A stretch of 64,000 bases of DNA from an uncultured Psychrobacter sp. (GTDB lineage Bacteria > Pseudomonadota > Gammaproteobacteria > Pseudomonadales > Moraxellaceae). The position numbers were made by a program, and so were the translations under genes. Positions 54,656 to 63,944 of this stretch are shown here, one piece after another; position 1 is the first letter of the stretch; each line of letters starts with the position of its first letter. The stretch covers positions 80,194-144,193 of the forward strand of contig CANLDW010000007.1 in the NCBI GenBank assembly GCA_947489525.1. The letters are read 5' to 3'. The notes below the pieces were generated by a model. That model ran no database searches. It was not told where the DNA came from and worked only from the letters and a program-made list of their open reading frames with translations.

Positions 54656-55783
54656 ATGAAAATGAACCACGCTCTAGCCATGGCACTATCAGCGCTCAGC
54701 GCAGGCTTACTTATTAGCTGCGTAAAACCTGCTGATGACAACAGTGCGACTACCGCTACGGATAACCCGCAAGTAGTAGAGGAGAATACTGCCAACTCTG
54801 CTGTTGAGGCGAACACTATTGTCCCGATAGATATCAGTGCAGAGACTGAACAGACGTATTTAACGCACGTGGCAAACGATTTGATTATTCCAGCTTACGC
54901 TGATGCAGTAAAGCAAAGCGCAATACTGCATGAGTTGGCTCAAATGCATTGCCAAAACGCGCCTGTAAGCGGTAATGAGCTACAAGCGCTTCGAGCGCAG
55001 TGGCTGCAACTAGCGCAAGCATGGGCGAGCGCTGAGATGATCAATTTTGGTCCTGCTACCGCTAGTATGAGTAATCTCTACATCAACTACTACCCTGATG
55101 AGCGCAATCTGGTACATAGCGGAGTGGCGGACTTAATCGCCGCTAACCCTACGCTCACCCCTGAGCAGCTGCGTGATGAGAGTGCTATTGTGCAAGGTGT
55201 GCCCGGTCTTGAAGAGGCGCTATACGCTAATGATAGCCTAGATGCAGCGCAGTGTGCGTACGTTGTGAGCGCCAGCGCCGCCTTAGGTACACGCTTACAA
55301 GATATCGAAGAGACTTGGCGTGCAGAGGCAACGCAGCTTTTAGCGATTGATAAAACAGCCGAGAGCGATCAGGGGCTAAACCAGTGGTTTAACTCCTTAC
55401 TATCGATGGTTGAAACGATGAAATCAAATGCGATTGAGCAGCCTTTAGGACTAAATGGCAAAGCCAAAGGACACTTGCCAGCGGAAACAGCTGCACAAAG
55501 TCGCGCTATCATTAATGCTAAAATTGCAACCTTGAATAAAGCGCTTACCGATCCAGTACTAACGGCTATGCTAGGGAGTAGTGACGTCGGTAATAACCTA
55601 TCAAGCGCACTGGCTGAAACCTCAGCATTACTGGCTCAAATGCCGGAGGACATCGCTCGCGCAGATAAGGCTGATCAGCAAGCGCTTTTTGATCATCTCA
55701 CTCAAGTGACACGTTTGATTAAGCGTGAGCTGATTCCAACGCTTGGTATCCGTGTTGGCTTTAACAGTACCGATGGTGATTAA
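54656..55783 (+). CDS. Second imelysin-family lipoprotein
   Basis: A 375-residue lipoprotein (lipobox LLISC, Cys22). After a 30-residue polar linker comes the imelysin-like helical domain, recognisable from WLQLAQAWASAEMINFGPA and VQGVPGLEEALYAND, where the second imelysin of such clusters has a degenerate GxHAIE-type motif. Probably periplasmic and acts with its neighbours in iron acquisition. It follows the dihaem gene after 90 bases. Confidence 0.85.
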   Translation: MKMNHALAMALSALSAGLLISCVKPADDNSATTATDNPQVVEENTANSAVEANTIVPIDISAETEQTYLTHVANDLIIPAYADAVKQSAILHELAQMHCQNAPVSGNELQALRAQWLQLAQAWASAEMINFGPATASMSNLYINYYPDERNLVHSGVADLIAANPTLTPEQLRDESAIVQGVPGLEEALYANDSLDAAQCAYVVSASAALGTRLQDIEETWRAEATQLLAIDKTAESDQGLNQWFNSLLSMVETMKSNAIEQPLGLNGKAKGHLPAETAAQSRAIINAKIATLNKALTDPVLTAMLGSSDVGNNLSSALAETSALLAQMPEDIARADKADQQALFDHLTQVTRLIKRELIPTLGIRVGFNSTDGD

Positions 55784-55840
55784 GTTGAGTGCCCAGTAAA
55801 CGCGTGCTAACGGATAATGTTGATGACTAAAGGTTTTTTT

Positions 55841-57394
55841 ATGGCTATTAATACTAGAGATTTAAATACTAGAGCTGAGACTAAGTCAGTAAGCAACGCG
55901 GTCATGGTCAAAGGTACTAGCAAAAAGGTGCTTGAGACAGCTCTAGGGGCAGCGTTTGGCACGCTTGCGTTAGTAGGAGCGCATCATCGTTACCGCAAAA
56001 GACATCAGCCCGATGCCCGTCTGCTAGATTATTGGGACGGTATACGCGAAAAAGCACCTTCCTCCTTACCACAGCTTTCACTTTATTCTGTTTCTATGAC
56101 CTCTATGACGCGCGCGCGTTACGTCTATAGGCAAGCTACGCGCGCTTATCAGGACTATCCGATACAGGCCATAGACACTAGTACCCATACTGATCTATCA
56201 GCGCTACATACCACTGTCCTGCATACGCGTCCTGTCCACTGGGTCAGCGGTGTGGCGTCTATGCCCACAGGACAAGAGGGTAATACCCATAGCAGTTTTG
56301 GTGTGGTTGGTATTGACGCTGATAGACAAGTTGTTTGGCAGACGACCATGCCTGAGCGCGTACACGATATCGTTGTGCAACCGATGATACATAAGACGCA
56401 TAAACAGCATTGCGATACAAATACCATGGGCGACGTCGTCGTTATGGGTCGCCGTCCAAGCGCGCACTTTTGGGTATTGGATGGCGCTAACGGTCAAGTA
56501 CACCACGCTATAAAAGCCGCTGCAGATCGCCACTTTTATGGGCATGCCTGTTATAGCCTAGATGGCACGCAGCTGTACATCACAGAGAACGATACCGTGA
56601 GCCTAACGGGTAAGATTGGTATTTATGAGACATCGTGCTATCAAAAGATTGCAGAGTTTGACTCATACGGTATCGGGCCACATGAGCTGATTATGCACCC
56701 TGATAATGAGACCTTAATCGTTGCTAATGGTGGTATTAAGACAGAACAAGCATCGCGCGAAGAGCTGAACTTAGATACTATGCGCCCCTCGCTCGTTTAT
56801 CTCAATCGGCACAGCGGCGAGCTGCTTGAGCAAGTTGTTCCCGAGCACAATCAGATGAGCATCCGTCACTTGGCGATGCACGATAATGGCACAGTGATGA
56901 TAGGGGTTCAGTTTCAAGGGGAGCGCCATCTTAATGTACCTTTAGTGCTAACGCATCAACGCGGCGATGATAGTTTTACTGCGCTTACTATGCCAAGCAA
57001 TCGATGGCAGCGCTTTCATCAGTATATTGCCAGTGTTGCCGTCGATAGTCAGCATGATCTATTGTGCGTTACCACGCCTATTGGTGGCTGCGCCGCGGTA
57101 TTTGATCTACAAACGCTTGAGCTGATAGATACGGTGTCTTTACCAGATTGCGCGGGTGCAGCAGTACAGTATAGTACAGCGGAGTCGCCAACTAACGATG
57201 CCGCACCCCCTGATCTAGCGCATAAAAACATCACAGGCTTTATTGTCAGTGATGGTCAAGGGCAGCTAACGACACTGATGGCACCCAAGCACATAGGGGC
57301 AGATAATAAAGCAAGTACTTCTAACCCTTTGATTATAAATAGCTGCTCACATCCGATGTCCTTTGATAATCATTTGCAAGCACTAGCAGGATAA
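55841..57394 (+). CDS. DUF1513 beta-propeller-like protein
   Basis: A 517-residue protein of the DUF1513 family, the usual fourth member of imelysin clusters. Repeated beta-strand segments such as GHACYSLDGTQLYITEND and GIGPHELIMHPDNETLIVAN suggest a beta-propeller. Relatives are normally exported by the Tat route. Here the N terminus has SKKVLETALGAAFGTLALVG with a twin lysine where twin arginine would be expected. I start it at ATG 55841 (AAAGG eight bases upstream); ATG 55823 and 55817 are alternatives. The next gene starts seven bases after its stop. Confidence 0.85.
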   Translation: MAINTRDLNTRAETKSVSNAVMVKGTSKKVLETALGAAFGTLALVGAHHRYRKRHQPDARLLDYWDGIREKAPSSLPQLSLYSVSMTSMTRARYVYRQATRAYQDYPIQAIDTSTHTDLSALHTTVLHTRPVHWVSGVASMPTGQEGNTHSSFGVVGIDADRQVVWQTTMPERVHDIVVQPMIHKTHKQHCDTNTMGDVVVMGRRPSAHFWVLDGANGQVHHAIKAAADRHFYGHACYSLDGTQLYITENDTVSLTGKIGIYETSCYQKIAEFDSYGIGPHELIMHPDNETLIVANGGIKTEQASREELNLDTMRPSLVYLNRHSGELLEQVVPEHNQMSIRHLAMHDNGTVMIGVQFQGERHLNVPLVLTHQRGDDSFTALTMPSNRWQRFHQYIASVAVDSQHDLLCVTTPIGGCAAVFDLQTLELIDTVSLPDCAGAAVQYSTAESPTNDAAPPDLAHKNITGFIVSDGQGQLTTLMAPKHIGADNKASTSNPLIINSCSHPMSFDNHLQALAG

Positions 57395-57401
57395 GGATGC
57401 A

Positions 57402-58055
57402 ATGACTACGGTACTTGACTCTACCCCTTTATTAAAAAAAGCGATAACACAGCTAGCTGAGGCAGATATTGAGCTTTGTCTTAGCAAAAAACGAGTCAAA
57501 AATATCAATTTTCGCCTCAAGCCGCATCAGCTGTCGATGTCAGTGCCACAAACGATGGATCCCACCCAAATCGCTGTAGCCCTGAGTAAGCGTGTCCCTT
57601 GGGCACTTGCCAATCACCCTGCAGTCCTTTTGCAGGAGCAGCGTCGTTTATCCTATGAGCGCGCTGCCGATAGTCCAGTAATGCTTTGGGGCACGCGTCA
57701 AGCTTTTCACTTAGCGACTGAGCAAAAACTTGATTACTATCGTGAACAGCTCAAGAGTGTCACGCCGTCTTTATTTAATAAGTGGCAACCTATCGTCGAT
57801 GCGTACGCTCGGGAAGTACGCTTCAAAAAAATGCATACGCGCTGGGGCAGCTGCAATACGCGCGCACGTAGGGTTTGGCTCTCCGTCTATCTGCCCGCTT
57901 TCCCTGTTGAGTGTACCGAATACGTCATCGTCCATGAGCTGTGTCATCTACATCATGCCAACCACAGCCGTGCCTTTTGGCAAACTGTTGCCACCGCCAT
58001 GCCTGAGTATCAGCAGTGGCATAATCTGCTGGCGGGTAAAAGACATGTTGATTGA
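57402..58055 (+). CDS. YgjP-like metallopeptidase (M48/DUF45)
   Basis: A 217-residue zinc metallopeptidase-like protein. The zinc motif VIVHELCHLHHANHS (HExxH and downstream His) is intact, preceded by the family hallmark RWGSCNTRARRVWLS. No signal peptide, so cytoplasmic. Its start lies seven bases behind the DUF1513 stop, so it is probably the last gene of the iron-regulated unit, though the family itself has no known iron link. Confidence 0.9.
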   Translation: MTTVLDSTPLLKKAITQLAEADIELCLSKKRVKNINFRLKPHQLSMSVPQTMDPTQIAVALSKRVPWALANHPAVLLQEQRRLSYERAADSPVMLWGTRQAFHLATEQKLDYYREQLKSVTPSLFNKWQPIVDAYAREVRFKKMHTRWGSCNTRARRVWLSVYLPAFPVECTEYVIVHELCHLHHANHSRAFWQTVATAMPEYQQWHNLLAGKRHVD

Positions 58056-58227
58056 GTGTTTAAGATCTCTAGGTTTATAGTAAGGGGTGACTGTGCTGCG
58101 CAAGCGTGTTTTTCTAAGCTATTTCTGCACCTTGAGACGAAATCGGCTACAATACGCGCATTAATTATTCCATTTAAGTTACTGTCTAACAGACAGCTTG
58201 CTTAAAGCCAAAGTTGAAGTCAAAATT

Positions 58228-59823
58228 ATGAGCGTAGATCCAAAAGTATTAAATAGACAAGTCGCTAAGCGTCGCACCTTTGCGATTATCTCGCATCCCG
58301 ATGCTGGTAAGACCACCATGACTGAAAAGCTGCTGTTATGGGGTCAAGCCATTCAAGTAGCAGGCGAGGTCAAAGGCCGCAAAACCGATCGCCACGCCAC
58401 GTCCGACTGGATGAGTATGGAGCAAGAGCGCGGCATCTCTATTACTACCTCAGTGATGCAGTTCCCGTACCAAGACCATATCGTTAATCTGCTCGACACG
58501 CCCGGTCACGCCGACTTTAGTGAGGATACCTATCGTACGCTCACGGCCGTTGATAGCGCGCTGATGATGGTTGATGGTGCCAAAGGCGTCGAGGAGCGTA
58601 CCATCAAGCTGATGGAGGTGTGCCGGATGCGCGATACGCCGATCATCTCTTTTGTCAATAAGCTTGATCGCCAGATTCGCGAGCCGCTTGATTTACTCAG
58701 TGAGATTGAGTCAGTACTCAAGATTAAGTGTGTGCCTATCACTTGGCCGATTGGTATGGGGCAGGATTTTGTTGGGGTTTATCACCTAACCGAAAACAAA
58801 ACTTATTTTTATGAAAAAGGTCACGGCGGCGAGATTACGATCTCTGAGACTCGCGAGGGCTACGATTATCCAGATATCCGTGAGCGTCTAGGCGCGCTAA
58901 TGTTTGCCGCTTTTGAAGAGTCGCTTGAGCTCGTACAAATGGCGCTTGAGGACTTTAGTGTTGAAGAGTTTTTGGCAGGAGATATGACGCCAGTTCTATT
59001 TGGCACGGCGCTAGGTAATTTCGGTGTTAATATGGTGCTTGATACCCTAGTTAAGTACGCGCCGCCGCCAAAAACGCACCCTACAGAACAGCGTGAAGTT
59101 GCGGCTAATGAGACGGACTTTAGCGGCTTTGTGTTTAAGATTCAGGCCAATATGGATCCGCGCCACCGCGACCGTATTGCGTTTTTACGCGTCTGCTCTG
59201 GTAAGTACGAAAAAGGCATGAAGATGAATCATGTGCGACTGGGCAAAGAGGTGCGTATCGCTGATGCACTCACCTTTTTGGCAGGCGATCGCGAAGCGTT
59301 AGAAGAGGCGTATCCGGGCGATATTATTGGTCTGCATAACCATGGCACGATCTCAATCGGTGATAGCTTCACCGAGGGCGAAGTGCTGAACTTTACTGGT
59401 ATCCCGCACTTTGCGCCTGAATTGTTTCGCCGCGTAGTGCTCAAGGACCCGCTTAAGTCCAAAGCGCTGCAAAAAGGTCTCCAGCAGTTATCGGAGGAGG
59501 GCGCGACGCAGGTGTTTATGCCGCAAATTAACAATGATTTGATCTTAGGCGCGGTTGGAGTGTTGCAGTTTGAAGTGGTCGCGCATCGTCTCAAAGAAGA
59601 GTACAAAGTACAGTGCACCTTTGAGCCCGTATCAATCGCCACCGTACGCTGGATTCACTGTGATGATGAAGTGGCGCTGAGCAAATTTAAGAAAAAAGCA
59701 CACGACCAGTTATCCATCGATGGTGGGGGTTACTTGACGTATCTTGCGCCCTCAAGAGTGAATTTGCAGCTGATGCAAGAGCGCTATCCGGAGATTACCT
59801 TTAGTAGTACGCGTGAGCACTAA
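58228..59823 (+). CDS. prfC: Peptide chain release factor 3
   Basis: A 531-residue GTPase that removes RF1/RF2 from the ribosome after termination. G1 [17 protein letters not shown]3 [16 protein letters not shown] and G4 SFVNKLDRQ are present, and the length matches E. coli (529). ATG 58228 gives the expected N terminus; a TTG at 58198 would add ten residues. Followed by a terminator. Confidence 0.97.
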   Translation: MSVDPKVLNRQVAKRRTFAIISHPDAGKTTMTEKLLLWGQAIQVAGEVKGRKTDRHATSDWMSMEQERGISITTSVMQFPYQDHIVNLLDTPGHADFSEDTYRTLTAVDSALMMVDGAKGVEERTIKLMEVCRMRDTPIISFVNKLDRQIREPLDLLSEIESVLKIKCVPITWPIGMGQDFVGVYHLTENKTYFYEKGHGGEITISETREGYDYPDIRERLGALMFAAFEESLELVQMALEDFSVEEFLAGDMTPVLFGTALGNFGVNMVLDTLVKYAPPPKTHPTEQREVAANETDFSGFVFKIQANMDPRHRDRIAFLRVCSGKYEKGMKMNHVRLGKEVRIADALTFLAGDREALEEAYPGDIIGLHNHGTISIGDSFTEGEVLNFTGIPHFAPELFRRVVLKDPLKSKALQKGLQQLSEEGATQVFMPQINNDLILGAVGVLQFEVVAHRLKEEYKVQCTFEPVSIATVRWIHCDDEVALSKFKKKAHDQLSIDGGGYLTYLAPSRVNLQLMQERYPEITFSSTREH

Positions 59824-59845
59824 GCCTCGATAGAAAAAAACGAGC

Positions 59846-59879
59846 TATAAAATACCTTCTTATATAAAATACCTTCTTA
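59846..59879. repeat. Perfect 17-bp tandem duplication after prfC
   Basis: TATAAAATACCTTCTTA occurs twice head to tail (59846-59862 and 59863-59879). Its right edge touches the prfC terminator. Confidence 0.95.
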
Positions 59880-59906
59880 AAAGACACGCCAGCCGTGTCT
59901 TTTTTG
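59879..59906 (+). terminator. Rho-independent terminator after prfC
   Basis: AAAAGACACG and CGTGTCTTTTTT pair around CCAGC with a run of T. The first base is shared with the 17-bp duplication. Confidence 0.88.
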
Positions 59907-60101
59907 CGTTCTGCTATTGGGAGTAAGCTTATAGAAACACAAACAGTGTTTCAACAATACAAGGCGGCGCTTGCGGTAAAATATGACTCATATTGAGGTT
60001 TATGGCTATTTTTAGCACTAAATAACGCACTAAATAAGTGTGGCAATACAAATGGTAGCGTCACGCATAGCAAACTGATGACATCAATAATGGAGTAAAA
60101 C

Positions 60102-61148
60102 ATGGCAACTAGAGATAATGAAACGTCTGATATAGATCCAGCAATGTGGCAGCTGAGTGCACTTACCGAGGCTCTTGGCGACTTGACACTAACGATTGAC
60201 GATAGCTTATCTGTAGGCCGTGGTAGTGATAATGATGTCGTACTCGGCAGCAAACAAGTATCACGCAATCATGCGCTACTTAGTGTGCTAAACGGTAAGC
60301 TCTATGTTAAGGATTTGGATTCATCAAATGGCACCTTTATTAACGATCAGCGTATCGAAGGTAATAAATCCAAACACTTAAAAGCTGAGGATACGCTCAG
60401 TTTCGCAAGCTTTGCTTTTAAAGTCTTGCCTCTTTTTGAGAATACACCAGTCGTTACAGACCCTACGGCAACGGCTCAGACGCCAACGACCCCAGCAGCG
60501 AAGCCGACAGCTGAAACACAAACACAAACAATAGTACCTACTTCTATTGATAAAACAGCTGTCGATCAGACTTCTCAAACCACATCTACATTAGAAACTA
60601 CACCTACCTCAGAGACCATGCCTATTATTAGCGACTCAACTAATGAGCTGCCAGCTACTGATGAGCCTGTAAACAAAGAGACAATCATAGCGGATGTATT
60701 GTCCGCTATGCCTGAGAATACGCAGTCTAACAAGGAGACAGTGATGTCACAAGATGAGTCAAAAGAGAAAGTAGTAGGCGAGACGGTGGAGAATAAACCA
60801 GCCAGACATGAATCGGGCTCACCGACGTCAGCTTCGAATACGCATGCGGGTGCTCCTGTGAGTCCAGAGCATGATAAAACGACGACCACTGAGCTACAGC
60901 GGGAAGCGGATCCGGATGTGCTGCGTGCCAAACAAGCGGCGACAGCGCAGTTCTCAGGCACTGCAAATCTAGGTCAAGGTCGTGATCTTGGTACTGAGGG
61001 TAACAATGCTATGGATCAAGCGATAGACAATCCAGCTACCAGCAATAGAACTGGTGAAAAATCGAGCGGCACTTGGTTTATTTGGGTCTTTGTTATTATT
61101 TTGATTATTGGTATTGCCGTATGGTTGTTTAATATGGGTAGCGTTTAA
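60102..61148 (+). CDS. FHA-domain, tail-anchored membrane protein
   Basis: A 348-residue protein with an N-terminal forkhead-associated domain (about 24-100: LSVGRGSDNDVVLGSKQVSR, then LYVKDLDSSNGTFIND), which binds phosphothreonine peptides. A linker of about 200 residues rich in Thr, Pro, Ser and Glu follows. A single C-terminal helix (GTWFIWVFVIILIIGIAVWL) suggests tail anchoring with the FHA domain in the cytoplasm. The partner kinase is not in this window. It lies 60 bases before trpE. Confidence 0.85.
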   Translation: MATRDNETSDIDPAMWQLSALTEALGDLTLTIDDSLSVGRGSDNDVVLGSKQVSRNHALLSVLNGKLYVKDLDSSNGTFINDQRIEGNKSKHLKAEDTLSFASFAFKVLPLFENTPVVTDPTATAQTPTTPAAKPTAETQTQTIVPTSIDKTAVDQTSQTTSTLETTPTSETMPIISDSTNELPATDEPVNKETIIADVLSAMPENTQSNKETVMSQDESKEKVVGETVENKPARHESGSPTSASNTHAGAPVSPEHDKTTTTELQREADPDVLRAKQAATAQFSGTANLGQGRDLGTEGNNAMDQAIDNPATSNRTGEKSSGTWFIWVFVIILIIGIAVWLFNMGSV

Positions 61149-61208
61149 TATTGGCTGTATTCACCGGATTCGTCATGAACTACGCTGCTTTCGCACAGAG
61201 ATACTGTT

Positions 61209-62705
61209 ATGATAACTTTTGAGGAGTACGAAGCCTTTAAAAATCAGGGCTTTAGTCATGTTCCTTTAATAAAAAAGAGACTCATGGACGCGCAAACGCC
61301 AGTGTCTGTATTCTCAAAAGTGCGCGATCTAAACGGCTCAGCGTATTTGTTTGAGTCTGTCGTGGGCGGTGAGCGCTGGGCACGGTACTCCATGATTGGC
61401 TTGGGCAGCGATCTTTTATTGCAATATGCTGATGGCAATATGATGATCAAAGAAAACGACAATATTGACACTCATGCCATTGATGACCCCTTTGATTACA
61501 TACGCACGCTTATGGCTAAATATAAGATGCCAACGATGTCAGAGGTTGAGACCCTGCCGAGCTTTAGTGGCGGTTTGGTCGGTTACTTTGGCTACGATAT
61601 GATACGAGTTATCGAACCTAGCGTCGGTCTATCGGATGCAGCCAATCCGATGACGATGCCTGATATGTGGCTGATGCTCTCCATGAGCGTCATTGTATTT
61701 GATAATTTAGAAAATACCTTATCTATCATCGTTTACGCCGACTGTAGCGATGAAGAGGGGTACGGGGCAGCGATACGTGAGCTGGAAAAGATTGATGATA
61801 AGCTCTTGGAGCGTGCAAACCTCAGTGCGCCGACTATGCCCACACCAAAGTTTGTCTCGCAAACGGGTGCTGAGAAGTACTGCCAAGATGTTAATAGGAT
61901 AAAGGATTATATAGTAGCGGGCGATGTTATGCAGGTCGTACCAGCGCAGCGCTTGAGTGCTGACTATGCTGGCGACTCACTAGCAGTCTACCGCGCCCTA
62001 CGGTTTTTAAATCCATCACCTTATCTGTTTTTGGTACATGGCTATACGCTCGATGATCATAAGCGCTTTGATATCATTGGTGCCTCGCCTGAGATACTGT
62101 CGCGTATAGAGGACGGTAAAGTAACGGTGAGACCTTTGGCAGGCACACGTAAACGTGGTGCGGATGCTGCTGAAGATCTAGCACTTGAGCGCGAGCTATT
62201 AGCCGATACCAAAGAGATCGCTGAGCATTTAATGCTCATAGACTTGGGACGCAATGATATTGGCCGTGTGTGCGAATATGGCAGTGTGAAAGTGACCGAA
62301 AAGATGTTGGTTGAGCGCTACTCACAAGTGATGCACATCGCTTCCAATGTAGAAGGCACAATACTGCCCGGTAAAGACGCTCTTGACGTCTTTTGTGCGA
62401 CCTTTCCAGCAGGCACCTTATCAGGCGCGCCCAAAATACGGGCAATGCAAATTATTGATGAGCTAGAACCCGTACGCCGAACGGTCTTTGGGGGCTCTGT
62501 AGGTTATCTAGGCTGGAACGGCAACATGGATACGGCTATTGCTATTCGTACCGCTGTTATGCGCCGCGGTAAAATATATATTCAAGCAGGGGCGGGTGTA
62601 GTCGCTGACTCCGTTGCAGAGTCGGAATGGGAGGAGACCAATAAAAAAGCGTTGGCACTCATCAAAGCGGTTAAGATGGCTTGTGATGGTTTACATCTTC
62701 GCTAG
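61209..62705 (+). CDS. trpE: Anthranilate synthase component I
   Basis: A 498-residue enzyme that, with the TrpG amidotransferase, makes anthranilate from chorismate, the first step of tryptophan synthesis. Motifs: VRPLAGTRKRG, LIDLGRNDIGRV, FPAGTLSGAPKIRAMQ and SGGLVGYFGYD. The N-terminal feedback site segment (residues 40-60; LFESVVGGERWARYSMIG) is present. trpG does not adjoin it, consistent with a split trp pathway. No attenuator leader peptide is seen upstream. Confidence 0.96.
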   Translation: MITFEEYEAFKNQGFSHVPLIKKRLMDAQTPVSVFSKVRDLNGSAYLFESVVGGERWARYSMIGLGSDLLLQYADGNMMIKENDNIDTHAIDDPFDYIRTLMAKYKMPTMSEVETLPSFSGGLVGYFGYDMIRVIEPSVGLSDAANPMTMPDMWLMLSMSVIVFDNLENTLSIIVYADCSDEEGYGAAIRELEKIDDKLLERANLSAPTMPTPKFVSQTGAEKYCQDVNRIKDYIVAGDVMQVVPAQRLSADYAGDSLAVYRALRFLNPSPYLFLVHGYTLDDHKRFDIIGASPEILSRIEDGKVTVRPLAGTRKRGADAAEDLALERELLADTKEIAEHLMLIDLGRNDIGRVCEYGSVKVTEKMLVERYSQVMHIASNVEGTILPGKDALDVFCATFPAGTLSGAPKIRAMQIIDELEPVRRTVFGGSVGYLGWNGNMDTAIAIRTAVMRRGKIYIQAGAGVVADSVAESEWEETNKKALALIKAVKMACDGLHLR

Positions 62706-62876
62706 CGTACTTTTATCCAATAGATCAGTACTACTCAATAGAGCCATTAATAGCCCCGTCATATTTGATAAGCTCAGTACTAATAGACCTAACCTATTAT
62801 TTAAAGGAATACGTATTATAAATAGACGTATAATCAATGAGTTGATATTTTTTATATAAAAAATTAGAAATAGGGC

Positions 62877-62904
62877 TTGTATTCTAAGATATATTTGATA
62901 TAAT
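62877..62904 (+). promoter_or_regulatory. Sigma-70 promoter of the tRNA cluster
   Basis: TTGTAT (62877-62882), a 16-base spacer and a perfect TATAAT (62899-62904), 23 bases before the first tRNA. Upstream to the trpE stop the DNA is A/T-rich, as expected for an UP element, and holds no gene. Confidence 0.7.
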
Positions 62905-62926
62905 ACATCCCACTTTGAAAGAACAA

Positions 62927-63002
<76 letters not shown>

Positions 63003-63066
63003 TTTCTCTCAAAGTCGCTTTTTTTAAGGTTGCTTATATAAGTAGATTTTATCAAAAGCACCCTAA

Positions 63067-63150
63067 GGTGGGGTTGGGGAGCGGTCAAACCCAACAGACT
63101 GTAAATCTGTCGCGAAAGCTTCGAAGGTTCGAATCCTTCCCCCACCACCA
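63067..63150 (+). tRNA. tRNA-Tyr (anticodon GUA)
   Basis: 84 bases with the long variable arm of tRNA-Tyr (between 63110 and 63125). The acceptor arm GGTGGGG pairs with CCCCACC, followed by ACCA. The anticodon loop is CTGTAAA. Confidence 0.97.
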
Positions 63151-63234
63151 TATTTTTCAGAAGTTCGTCACAGCGCCAAGCATACTCTTTATATATGACT
63201 ACTCATATCAGAGCTAGCTTTTAAAAGAGTTATT

Positions 63235-63308
63235 GCGGGTGTGGTATAATGGTAACACCTTAGCCTTCCAAGCTAATGACGCGGGTTCGATTCCCGCCAC
63301 CCGCTCCA
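63235..63308 (+). tRNA. tRNA-Gly (anticodon UCC)
   Basis: 74 bases. GCGGGTG pairs with CACCCGC, discriminator T, encoded CCA. The anticodon loop is CTTCCAA. Confidence 0.97.
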
Positions 63309-63344
63309 TATATGGCAGTAGATACCATCATTATCGAATAATGA

Positions 63345-63378
63345 ATCACGACAGTTGCTGCTTCGTGATATTTTTTTT
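63345..63378 (+). terminator. Hairpin terminator between tRNA-Gly and the second tRNA-Thr
   Basis: A 7-bp stem ATCACGA (63345-63351) and TCGTGAT (63363-63369), with an inner CAG-ttg-CTG, is followed by A and eight T (63371-63378). This is a typical intrinsic terminator lying within the tRNA gene cluster. Confidence 0.7.
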
Positions 63379-63411
63379 AGTAGTAGACCAAAAATAGTCT
63401 GACTAAAATAT

Positions 63412-63486
<75 letters not shown>

Positions 63487-63529
63487 TTTATCCAGATAGG
63501 CTTAGTAGCGCCGTTATTCGTTATTGGCC

Positions 63530-63577
63530 GTTATCAATACTTATCGTTATCAATAGTTGTCATTATTAATAGTTATC
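63530..63577. repeat. Degenerate 16-bp tandem repeat upstream of tuf
   Basis: Three units of GTTATCAATACTTATC type start at 63530, 63546 and 63562 in the 0.46-kb gap between tRNA-Thr and tuf. Confidence 0.65.
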
Positions 63578-63771
63578 TAAACGATAGTTGATGCAATAGG
63601 CAGTTGTTGTATTTATCTCATAGCATTTGAACCCTATTGAACTTTATAATAATAGCGTCATAACAATAAAATTATAGGTAGCACCGAGGTGTTGCCTTTT
63701 AGTGCTGTCAGTATCTTATTTGCTTTATAGATACGTCATCTTATCGACAATACTGTATAATACTTAACAGA

Positions 63772-63800
63772 TTGACAGATCAGCAATCCATTTATTATAT
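63772..63800 (+). promoter_or_regulatory. Candidate tuf promoter 1
   Basis: Perfect TTGACA (63772-63777), a 17-base spacer and TTATAT (63795-63800), 144 bases before tuf. Confidence 0.5.
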
Positions 63801-63854
63801 GACATAAGCACATGGATGCATTTTAATAGGCAATACTAAGCGCCGCATGCACGA

Positions 63855-63863
63855 TGCTATAAT
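63855..63863 (+). promoter_or_regulatory. Candidate tuf promoter 2 (extended -10)
   Basis: TGCTATAAT at 63855-63863 is a perfect extended -10 located 81 bases before tuf, with no clear -35. Together with the site at 63772 it suggests that tuf can be transcribed apart from the tRNAs. Confidence 0.45.
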
Positions 63864-63944
63864 GATTTGTTTAGCCTATTATTGGTATGAAGTTATACAT
63901 AATTTTAAGTTATACCTAATTCACCAAACAAAGAGGACACACCC

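Noticed and set aside
58132..58153. TTGAGA and TACAAT as a prfC promoter
   Set aside because: Spacer of only 10 bases, incompatible with sigma-70 geometry.
61149..61208. Trp attenuator leader before trpE
   Set aside because: No short frame with consecutive Trp codons and no hairpin with a T-run in the 60-base gap.
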